Assembly (NCBI GenBank): GCA_016205125.1
Contig: JACQJE010000048.1
Span: 1-5,969 of the forward strand
From: Deltaproteobacteria bacterium
Lineage (GTDB): Bacteria > Bdellovibrionota > O2-12-FULL-43-9 > JACQJE01
Direction of reading: 5' to 3'
DNA: 5,969 nt
In this document: positions 1 through 5,042 of the stretch, piece after piece
Position numbering within the stretch: the first letter of the stretch is position 1
Layout of the letters: every line of letters begins with the position of its first letter
Notes under the pieces: model-generated
Told to the model about the DNA's origin: nothing
Databases searched by the model: none
Seen by the model: the letters and a program-made list of their open reading frames with translations, nothing else
Position numbers and translations under genes: made by a program

Positions 1-316
1 TCGGTTCATCGACCAATCTCTTTTCGAGCAGACGTTTTCCTGTCGCAAGATGAAAAACGACAATATGACCCGATTCGTAAAGGAGATAAGCTCTTTTCCG
101 GTATTCATCCATGCCGATCCAGCGAACCTTATTTTCCTGGGACAGCGCTGAAGGAACGGGCCGGGCAAGTAACTGCGGTTTCTTAAAAAGAGGGGCGGCT
201 TCCCAAATTAAGAAGAGAAGGAGAGCAAAGACACTCAAGATGACAAAAATGCCGCCCCCGCTGATGATCCAGCGGGAAGCGGCATCTATCCTTTGACTTC
301 TGCGATATCGATCCAT
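1..316 (-). CDS. pstC: Phosphate ABC transporter permease PstC, N-terminal part (cut by window edge)
   Basis: Inner-membrane permease subunit of the Pst high-affinity phosphate importer. Only the first 105 codons are present; the gene continues past base 1. Visible are a basic N-terminus (residues 1-16), one membrane helix at about 17-38 with the run SGGGIFVILSVF, then a motif EAAPLF (39-44). This N-terminal layout is familiar from the long PstC proteins that carry a soluble beta-propeller-like insert after the first helix. Residues 65-105 (RWIGMDEYRKRAYLLYES, then HIVVFHLATGKRL) look like the first beta-blades of such an insert, not like more permease helices. It lies 33 bases after pstS on the same strand, as expected for a pst operon. 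The ATG is preceded by GAGG about 13 bases away, a loose spacing, but an in-frame stop lies just upstream so no earlier start is possible. The assignment rests mainly on context and the helix/EAAPLF region. Confidence 0.75.
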   Translation of the reverse strand, partial: MDRYRRSQRIDAASRWIISGGGIFVILSVFALLLFLIWEAAPLFKKPQLLARPVPSALSQENKVRWIGMDEYRKRAYLLYESGHIVVFHLATGKRLLEKRLVDEP

Positions 317-349
317 CGTTACGGTTAGTCCTCAGGCAAAGCGGCGTTT

Positions 350-1357
350 CTATTTTTGGGCCTTACTGTCTGTTTTTTCTCCAAGCTTTGCCAATTCTGA
401 AGCCACAACCTCTGCAGAAAGCGGGAGATAACCATCCTTGATGACGACCCCCTGTCCCGGCCGACTCAATATAAATCGCACGAACTCTCCCACGAGAGGG
501 GAGAGGGGCTTCTTGGGATCTTTTACAATATATAGATTGAGATACCTTGAAAGCGGATATTTCCCATTGAGAACATTTTGATAAGAGGGTTCGTAAGCTC
601 CCCCACCCTTCTTTGCAGACAATTTTAACGCCTTTACTCCGGAAGTCTTATATCCGATACCACTATAGCCGACCGCGTAGCGATCTTCTGCGACCCCCTG
701 CACAACAGAGGCCGAGCCGGGCTGTTCTTTAACGCGGTCTTTAAAATCCCCCTTTGCAAGAGCGCTTTCCTTAAAAAATCCATAGGTCCCTGATGCGGAA
801 TTTCTGCCGTACAAATTGATGGAGCGGGCAGGCCAATCTCCTGTCAGCCCCAGCTGACCCCATTTCTCCAGCCCCTCAGAAAAACCTCTTTTTCTTGCCT
901 TACTGTATATCGCGTCGATTTCATCCAGGCTAATCTGCTGGAGAGGATTATCCTTATTGACATAGACCGCCAATCCATCCAGAGCTATCCGAAGCAATGT
1001 CGGTTTAAAACCATATTTCTTTTCAAAGGCATTGACCTCTTCAGCCTTGATGTCACGCGACATTGGACCTAATTGAGCGGTACCTGCAATCAGTGCCGGA
1101 GGGGCTGTGCTGGAACCTTTCCCCTCTACCTGAATAGTGACCGCTGGATAGAGCTTTTTAAAACGTTCGGCCCAAAGAGTCATCAGGTTATTCATGGTAT
1201 CGGAGCCAACACTGTTGAGAGTCCCAGCCAGCATTCCCGTTTTGGCATAATCAGGGATAGACGGATCCACCCGGATCATCTCAGCTCCTGCCATTGGCGC
1301 GCCGACAAAAACGATGAGCAGGATCGAGAAAAATAACCGATTCCTGAAGTAAAGCAT
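350..1357 (-). CDS. pstS: Periplasmic phosphate-binding protein PstS
   Basis: Periplasmic receptor that binds inorganic phosphate and delivers it to the PstCAB transporter. The 335-residue product, near the usual family length, starts with a signal peptide (basic MLYFRNR, hydrophobic core 8-20, probable cleavage AGA|E at 25/26). Ligand-loop signatures of the family are visible: GSDTM at 51-55, GKGSST at 79-84, SRDI at 100-103, the ALDGLAVYV strand with D127, and GRNSASGTYGFF at 184-195. The ATG at 1357 is chosen because it begins the signal peptide and has AGAGG about 8 bases upstream. The frame is open back to 1540, but that extension would overlap the HAD gene and bury the signal peptide. 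pstC follows after 33 bases. An 88-base gap separates it from the HAD gene and may hold its promoter. Phosphate-starvation control is expected for the family, but I could not find a convincing Pho box. Confidence 0.93.
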   Translation of the reverse strand: MLYFRNRLFFSILLIVFVGAPMAGAEMIRVDPSIPDYAKTGMLAGTLNSVGSDTMNNLMTLWAERFKKLYPAVTIQVEGKGSSTAPPALIAGTAQLGPMSRDIKAEEVNAFEKKYGFKPTLLRIALDGLAVYVNKDNPLQQISLDEIDAIYSKARKRGFSEGLEKWGQLGLTGDWPARSINLYGRNSASGTYGFFKESALAKGDFKDRVKEQPGSASVVQGVAEDRYAVGYSGIGYKTSGVKALKLSAKKGGGAYEPSYQNVLNGKYPLSRYLNLYIVKDPKKPLSPLVGEFVRFILSRPGQGVVIKDGYLPLSAEVVASELAKLGEKTDSKAQK

Positions 1358-1375
1358 CAACTGACCTCTATTACT

Positions 1376-1395
1376 GGTTTTTTTCAAAAAAAACC
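1376..1395. repeat. A/T-rich perfect inverted repeat in the pstS leader
   Basis: GG plus seven T, two central bases (C and A on the plus strand), then seven A plus CC: 9-base perfect arms. It lies 18 bases upstream of the pstS ATG, inside the presumed leader. It could fold weakly in RNA or act as a bent, A-tract DNA element. No known operator is recognised. Confidence 0.5.
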
Positions 1396-1403
1396 GTAAA
1401 AAA

Positions 1404-1432
1404 TATATAACAAGTTGCGGAGCTGACCGCAA
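1404..1432 (-). promoter_or_regulatory. Possible sigma70-type promoter of pstS
   Basis: Read on the minus strand, TTGCGG (1427-1432) and TATATA (1404-1409) are 17 bases apart; TATATT two bases further on is an alternative -10. The -35 is weak. The start point would leave a leader of roughly 40 bases before the pstS ATG. The same bases form the hairpin at 1415-1432, so this could be an operator or terminator instead. Confidence 0.35.
1415..1432 (-). terminator. Weak hairpin after the HAD gene; candidate terminator or operator
   Basis: Perfect 6-bp inverted repeat TTGCGG / CCGCAA with a 6-base loop, beginning 13 bases after the HAD stop codon. On the minus strand it is followed by CTTG and then an AT-rich tract (TTATATATTTTTT). 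The stem is short and the U-run is displaced, so termination would be inefficient at best. Because it overlaps a possible -35 element, an operator role is equally possible. Confidence 0.35.
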
Positions 1433-1445
1433 TAGATCGGTATTT

Positions 1446-2105
1446 TCAGATAAGCTGCAGGAGATCATCGATCCGGCTGATTTTGAAATCAGGCTCGACA
1501 TCGACGGGCGGCCTCTTTTCATTCTGACCGTAAAGAGCAAGACAGCTCTTCAGGCCGGCACTCCTTGCACCCGCAATATCCTTTTCTGGCCAATCCCCAA
1601 CCATCAGGACTTCGCCCGGCTGAAGTCCCAATATCTGAACTGCCTTAAGGAAACCGTCGGGTGCCGGCTTTCCAGCCTCAGTCACGATGGCATCGAAGAA
1701 GAAGGTGAGCTTCATTGCGTAGAGCCGTTGATGGGCTTTAAGATTTGGAGCATCTGTGACAATTCCAAGCTTAATGCCCTGCTTGATGAGATGGATAAAG
1801 GTCGGGATAACGCGCGGATACGGCTCAAGAAACGCACTTTTCACCCGGTGATAGGCGCTCATGCCCGCCGCTAGAATGGAGTCATCCATTTGACCGTGAA
1901 GCTTCAGGAATTCCGTAAAGGGGTAATCGCCCTCGATCCCATAATCCATGTAAAAATCGAACAATTCATCGCGAAGGCGATCGAGGTCCATTCTGAGCCC
2001 GGCACCAATCATGGCTGTTGCCGCCTCAGCAGTCGCCATCTTCTTCATGGTCATAAAATCGACCAGCGTCATATCGAGATCGAAAAGAATTCCTTTAATC
2101 GACAT
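1446..2105 (-). CDS. HAD-superfamily hydrolase (probable small-molecule phosphatase)
   Basis: Cytoplasmic haloacid-dehalogenase-type hydrolase of 219 residues, a normal length for a subfamily I enzyme with an alpha-helical cap. All four core motifs are visible. Motif I is DLDMT with nucleophile D9 and acid/base D11. Motif II is IVTD with T117, motif III is K146 in AGKPAPDGF, and motif IV is GDWPEKD with D171 and D176. The cap is the helical stretch at about 15-95. Most such enzymes are phosphatases or phosphoglycolate-type phosphatases; the substrate cannot be told from sequence. The residue after the second Asp is Met (DLDMT), where Gly, Asn or Asp is usual. The ATG lies 3 bases after the stop of the upstream 173-residue gene and has no clear Shine-Dalgarno, so translation is probably coupled. 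Its position just upstream of pstS makes a phosphate-related role tempting, but this is context only. Confidence 0.9.
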   Translation of the reverse strand: MSIKGILFDLDMTLVDFMTMKKMATAEAATAMIGAGLRMDLDRLRDELFDFYMDYGIEGDYPFTEFLKLHGQMDDSILAAGMSAYHRVKSAFLEPYPRVIPTFIHLIKQGIKLGIVTDAPNLKAHQRLYAMKLTFFFDAIVTEAGKPAPDGFLKAVQILGLQPGEVLMVGDWPEKDIAGARSAGLKSCLALYGQNEKRPPVDVEPDFKISRIDDLLQLI

Positions 2106-2108
2106 AGG

Positions 2109-2630
2109 TTACACGCGCTTGTAGAAGGCTCTCTGACCCAAATGCTCTTTTTGAGAAAGATAAGACCATTCGGATTGCGGTAGATCATGCAGCTTGATCT
2201 GACTCCAAAGCCATTTCCCATCCACATCAGAGAGCACCAATGTCGCCTCCGACTGTTTCAGCACTTTACCCTTTACATACTCGACAAAGTAACCTTCCAA
2301 AAGGTAATCTTCACTCTCTTTCTCTTTTCGTACGATAAGATCGAGAAAATCAATTTCAAGGGGAAATCCAAAAAATCTGCCTAATTTGAGAAAGGGCCGC
2401 CAACGCTTCAACTTTGTCCTTAAGTTCTCAAGGGTCATATCGTGGCGAGTGTCTGAAATAAAGCGGCAATTTTCCCAACAGTCACCCAGACATTCCCCTA
2501 TATTCGCAGTCTTAAAGCCAAAAAGGTTTTTCACAAACAGGTTTTTAATCCTGGCTTGTGTATAGGCATCAATCCCGATTTCCATTTCAAAAGCCATTCT
2601 TCCAAGCGAGGCTTGTCTTGCTCGGGTCAC
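2109..2630 (-). CDS. Unrecognised 173-residue protein with CX3CX3C motif
   Basis: I do not recognise this family. No signal peptide or membrane helix is seen, so it is probably cytoplasmic. The N-terminal half (about 10-90) is basic and helical in character and holds three cysteines in even spacing, C47, C51 and C55 (GECLGDCWENC), followed by DTRHD at 60-64. The C-terminal half (about 105-173) looks like beta strands (YLLEGYFVEYVKGKV; ATLVLSDVDGKWLWSQIKL) and could be a small barrel or NTF2-like fold; that is a guess from strand pattern only. The GTG at 2630 is chosen because AAGGAG ends 6 bases before it. A TTG two codons earlier would abut that same sequence, and the nearby ATG is in another frame and stops at once. 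The gene sits 34 bases after the transglutaminase-like gene and 3 bases before the HAD gene, in one operon. Confidence 0.75.
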   Translation of the reverse strand: MTRARQASLGRMAFEMEIGIDAYTQARIKNLFVKNLFGFKTANIGECLGDCWENCRFISDTRHDMTLENLRTKLKRWRPFLKLGRFFGFPLEIDFLDLIVRKEKESEDYLLEGYFVEYVKGKVLKQSEATLVLSDVDGKWLWSQIKLHDLPQSEWSYLSQKEHLGQRAFYKRV

Positions 2631-2636
2631 ATACAA

Positions 2637-2642
2637 CTCCTT
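2637..2642 (-). promoter_or_regulatory. Shine-Dalgarno fixing the GTG start at 2630
   Basis: AAGGAG on the minus strand with a 6-base spacer to GTG. This strong match decides for the GTG over the TTG at 2636, which would directly touch the site. Confidence 0.75.
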
Positions 2643-2664
2643 CCAGACATTCTTAAGGCGGGTG

Positions 2665-3678
2665 TCAATCTATATTTTTCAAACTTTCTGGTTTCGCCGA
2701 CAATTTGAGGACTTTAAAGAATAACTTCTTATCTACATTCGGATAAGGCTTTCCTCCAACTTCCGCGTAGGGATAAACAAAGTAATTGAGAGATTCCCCC
2801 TTTTGGGGAGGGTTTAACACAATATCCCGCCCCCGACTGAATGAGATGCGATTGCTCGGCAATGCTCCAAAGTATTCATCCACCTTCCCGCTTTTTTTGG
2901 CCTCCGTCGCATCAACAGGAATCCATCCCTGGACGGGATCATATGCTTCCGCCCAACAATGATAGCCTGCGATCTCACCCTTTTCCTGATCGCTGGGAAT
3001 CGGAAAACCTATTTCGAAACGTGCCGCAATCTTCTGCACCCGGCTCATCGCAATAAAAAGCGAATGAAAATCGGTGCAATTGCCTCGTTTAGTACTGCAA
3101 GCCCACACCGCATCGCCTCTTCCCCATCCCTCTCCGGATTTATCGTATTTCATCGTGCGAACAATATAACGGTAGAAGGCCTTTATCTTTTCATAGGGAG
3201 TCTCGCCCCCCTTCCCCTCCTGCCGCGACAACTTAACAATCTCTGGACAGAAAGGAATCAGCTTGTCTTCGCTCAGATAAAGAGAGGGTTGATCAAATTT
3301 TCCAATCTCCTCTTTTTTTAATCCTCTGTAGGGTTGACGAATAACGTGATATTTAAAGCGAAGCGTCAGGGGAGTCTCCGGCACTTTGCCAGAGAAATAA
3401 AGCATCTTATTGCCAAATTTTGATTCTGAAGTGACTTGATACGGCCAGGGTGAGTTTGCCGAAAAATGAACCACTTTCTGGAAACTATTTTCAAGCGGAT
3501 AGGGTACCCACAGCTTCATAATCTCACCCTTCACTGCAGTTGGTTTGATCTCTACAAGATACTCCAACTGCAGTGACGTGGGCGCGTCAAAAGAAAGACC
3601 CGCCGCAGAAGCCGCAGGCACCCAACCCGCCAATATCAACAAAACCAGCTTACATCTGGACACAAGAAAAATCAGCAA
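2665..3678 (-). CDS. Exported transglutaminase-like (cysteine protease fold) protein
   Basis: 337-residue protein with a signal peptide (hydrophobic core about 11-20, probable cleavage ASA|AG at 26/27), so it acts in the periplasm or at the cell surface. Residues 35-115 form a beta-rich N-terminal domain (LQLEYLVEIKP; LTLRFKYHVIRQP), common before bacterial transglutaminase-like domains. The core follows at about 160-260, with the full catalytic triad: C201 in KRGNCTDFHSLFIAMSR, H240 in GYHCWAEAY and D256 in WIPVDATEA. Family members may cross-link, deamidate or cleave peptides, so the reaction and substrate are open. About 75 residues follow the core. The start is TTG at 3678, supported by AAGGA 7 bases upstream and by the signal peptide beginning there. 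The in-frame GTG at codon 6 would shorten the n-region and lacks a good site. It lies 11 bases after the small membrane-protein gene, so the two are probably translated together. Confidence 0.88.
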   Translation of the reverse strand: MLIFLVSRCKLVLLILAGWVPAASAAGLSFDAPTSLQLEYLVEIKPTAVKGEIMKLWVPYPLENSFQKVVHFSANSPWPYQVTSESKFGNKMLYFSGKVPETPLTLRFKYHVIRQPYRGLKKEEIGKFDQPSLYLSEDKLIPFCPEIVKLSRQEGKGGETPYEKIKAFYRYIVRTMKYDKSGEGWGRGDAVWACSTKRGNCTDFHSLFIAMSRVQKIAARFEIGFPIPSDQEKGEIAGYHCWAEAYDPVQGWIPVDATEAKKSGKVDEYFGALPSNRISFSRGRDIVLNPPQKGESLNYFVYPYAEVGGKPYPNVDKKLFFKVLKLSAKPESLKNID

Positions 3679-3685
3679 TACGTCA

Positions 3686-3690
3686 TCCTT
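3686..3690 (-). promoter_or_regulatory. Shine-Dalgarno fixing the TTG start at 3678
   Basis: AAGGA on the minus strand with a 7-base spacer to TTG. Its first base is the last base of the TAA of the upstream 67-residue gene, which suits reinitiation. The ATG just after it (ATGACGTATTGCTGA) ends after four codons and is not a gene start. Confidence 0.65.
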
Positions 3691-3893
3691 TACTCCGTGC
3701 CGCCTTCAGTCGGCGCTCCCTCTTCGGCGGGGACAGCAGGCGCTTCCTCTGGTTGAGCCCCTTCGTCCGTAGGCGCAAGCGATTCTTCCACCGGTGCGCC
3801 GGGATGTTCCTGACCTTTCTTAAATGCCATATAGCCACCCACGGCTAACGCCACTAGTACAATAATCAATACAACGTACCCTAACGTCTTCAT
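3690..3893 (-). CDS. Small single-pass membrane protein with acidic Pro/Ala/Glu-rich tail
   Basis: 67-residue protein of unknown function. Residues 4-24 form one clear membrane helix (LGYVVLIIVLVALAVGGYMAF), bounded by K2 and by K25-K26. The remaining 41 residues contain no Lys or Arg but ten Glu, one Asp and seven Pro, with recurring P-x-EE-like units (APVEES, QPEEAP, VPAEEGAP). The tail is probably disordered. There is no cysteine, hence no lipobox. The helix could be a membrane anchor or an uncleaved signal; Lys25-Lys26 after it would favour a cytoplasmic tail, but topology is not settled. The ATG at 3893 has AGGAGA 9 bases upstream. The gene opens the operon with the transglutaminase-like gene, 11 bases away. 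A partner or scaffold role for that enzyme is possible but only by context. Confidence 0.8.
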   Translation of the reverse strand: MKTLGYVVLIIVLVALAVGGYMAFKKGQEHPGAPVEESLAPTDEGAQPEEAPAVPAEEGAPTEGGTE

Positions 3894-3977
3894 ATGTTCA
3901 TCTCTCCTGCTTTGAATGGAATAAAAAGAAGCCCTTCTGAAATGTTTCCTAATATTTCTTTCAGAAAGCTATTTTCA

Positions 3978-4006
3978 GATCTACTGCAGAGATTTTTCTG
4001 AGTCAA
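3978..4006 (-). promoter_or_regulatory. Possible promoter for the 67-residue gene and its operon
   Basis: On the minus strand TTGACT (4001-4006) is 17 bases from TAGATC (3978-3983). The -35 is good, the -10 poor. It lies in the 127-base gap after the VKOR gene, where a start for the next operon is expected. It overlaps the inverted repeat at 3988-4017. Confidence 0.35.
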
Positions 4007-4017
4007 GAAAAAACTCT
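3988..4017. repeat. Inverted repeat just after the VKOR gene
   Basis: Two 12-base arms (AGAGATTTTTCT and AGAAAAAACTCT on the plus strand) match at 11 of 12 positions across a 6-base loop. It starts 3 bases beyond the VKOR stop codon. It may protect or loosely end the VKOR message, but the stem is A/T-rich and no U-run follows on the minus strand, so it is not a standard intrinsic terminator. Confidence 0.45.
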
Positions 4018-4020
4018 TCA

Positions 4021-4932
4021 TTAAAATGGACAGCTCGTAAAAAGCGCCAGTTTTTCAAGGGATTGAAAACCTTCCAGCCTCTTCAGCTCTTTTCCACCCC
4101 GCTCTAAAACCCATGTCGGGGTATATCGAATCTTTTTCTCTTTGCACAAAGCCGCCTGACCGAGAGGATGCCGGGGATTGCACTCGATCTCTCTTCCGCG
4201 GGAGGTGAGAAATCGGAAAGAAGAGCCAAAGATTCTCTTGTTGGCAACACAAGCCTGGCAGGTAAAAGAGCCGTAAAATGTCATCCCCTTATCCGCAAGG
4301 CATTGGGCCAAAAGATCAACGGCAGAAGAATTTCCTTTCACTGGCTGAGAAGAGAGGGATCGATAATCTCGGTACTGATCTGTCCGGTTAAACCAGAAAA
4401 TCGAAGCCAGCATTGCAAATCCGACGATAAAAAGGACTTTCACCGCTCCGTAGGAGAAGAGACCTTTTTTGAAATAGTCCGATAATCTCCGGTCAAGGAA
4501 TAAAAGAGAGAGAACAGCGGAGCTGAGCACTGTCAGATGGATGACAGTACAGGGAATGCAAAATGCCCGCAGCACTGCCCATCCAATATAGATATAATAA
4601 AGTGTGAAAACGAGGCCCACAACGGAATAGAGAAAGAGGTCAAAAGTACTCCAATGGCGAAGGATGGAAAAGAACAGAATCACAATCAAACCGAGCGCCC
4701 AAAAAGTGCCCAATAACGCAATTGGAGTGTTAAAGACCTTTGCATAAGGACTGAGATTCACCTTCTCACAGCTAATGGTCTCACTCCAATCGCAAAGTTT
4801 TGCGATCGGGCGTCCCGCTTCAACATCGAGATGATAAGTCTTGTAGAGATAAAGAGAGGAAATCAGACTTAAGACGCCCAAAACAGAAAGGGCGATCAAC
4901 ATCCTCTTCTTGGAAGCAGTCGTTCTCTCCAT
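4021..4932 (-). CDS. VKOR-thioredoxin fusion, disulfide-forming membrane enzyme
   Basis: Vitamin K epoxide reductase homologue fused to a periplasmic thioredoxin-like domain; it oxidises cysteines of exported proteins and passes electrons to quinone, replacing DsbB plus DsbA. The 303-residue product has five membrane helices at about 11-31, 67-90, 96-119, 125-146 and 162-181. The loop cysteine pair is C47 and C55 (LCDWSETISCEKVNLSPYA), and the quinone-side pair is C125-IP-C128. A linker leads to the thioredoxin domain, with CQAC at 225-228 and a TPTW cis-proline loop at 271-274. Further cysteines are C211, C251, C263 and C301, as such fusions often carry. The ATG at 4932 is chosen because a terminator and then a promoter lie just upstream. 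The frame is open to a GTG at 5016, but that lies in the terminator hairpin. ATG codon 11 is an alternative. No strong Shine-Dalgarno is seen. Confidence 0.92.
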   Translation of the reverse strand: MERTTASKKRMLIALSVLGVLSLISSLYLYKTYHLDVEAGRPIAKLCDWSETISCEKVNLSPYAKVFNTPIALLGTFWALGLIVILFFSILRHWSTFDLFLYSVVGLVFTLYYIYIGWAVLRAFCIPCTVIHLTVLSSAVLSLLFLDRRLSDYFKKGLFSYGAVKVLFIVGFAMLASIFWFNRTDQYRDYRSLSSQPVKGNSSAVDLLAQCLADKGMTFYGSFTCQACVANKRIFGSSFRFLTSRGREIECNPRHPLGQAALCKEKKIRYTPTWVLERGGKELKRLEGFQSLEKLALFTSCPF

Positions 4933-4939
4933 AGCCCCT

Positions 4940-4968
4940 ATTATTTCAACAGTTCTATCAAATGGCAA
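4940..4968 (-). promoter_or_regulatory. Strong sigma70-type promoter of the VKOR gene
   Basis: On the minus strand TTGCCA (4963-4968) and AATAAT (4940-4945) each match consensus at five of six positions, with the ideal 17-base spacer. The predicted transcription start is near 4933, one base before the ATG at 4932. The message would then be essentially leaderless. Confidence 0.6.
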
Positions 4969-4977
4969 GCAGAAGAG

Positions 4978-5023
4978 AAAAAATCCCAGGTGCCTTTCTC
5001 TTCTCAGGGGAAACACCTGGGAT
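4978..5023 (-). terminator. Intrinsic terminator of the repeat-protein gene
   Basis: Perfect 10-bp stem (ATCCCAGGTG / CACCTGGGAT) with a 21-base loop, followed on the minus strand by a run of T and then CTCTTCT. It begins 19 bases after the stop codon of the 274-residue gene and separates it from the VKOR gene. The loop is partly complementary to the bases just after the stem (see findings). Confidence 0.85.
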
Positions 5024-5042
5024 GAAATGGCAGAAACCTAAG

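Noticed and set aside
111..296. Plus-strand open frames here and at 1073-1336, 1890-2183, 2187-2384, 2841-3321, 3545-3848, 4168-4485 and 5231-5633
   Set aside because: All lie opposite well-supported minus-strand genes, have low-complexity or unnatural composition and show no recognisable domain.
1358..1445. Pho box (CTGTCAT direct repeats) upstream of pstS
   Set aside because: Looked for and not found; no pair of CTGTCA-like repeats at 11-base spacing is present.
1358..1540. Extension of pstS upstream to a start at 1540
   Set aside because: It would overlap the HAD gene by 95 bases, put 61 residues before a normal signal peptide, and ignore the good ribosome site before 1357.
2106..2108. 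Independent ribosome-binding site for the HAD gene
   Set aside because: Only 3 bases separate it from the upstream stop and no purine-rich match is visible, so coupling is the better reading.
3935..3966. Inverted repeat TTCTGAAA / TTTCAGAA with a 16-base loop
   Set aside because: Short A/T-rich arms with a long loop and no clear placement relative to a promoter or stop; could easily be chance.
4055..4252. Minus-strand open frame within the VKOR gene, and a similar one at 5285-5659 within the repeat-protein gene
   Set aside because: They are other-frame shadows of the real coding frames, with no plausible protein features.
4933..5016. Extension of the VKOR gene to GTG at 5016
   Set aside because: That start lies inside the terminator stem and the extension crosses the -35 and -10 of the gene's own promoter.
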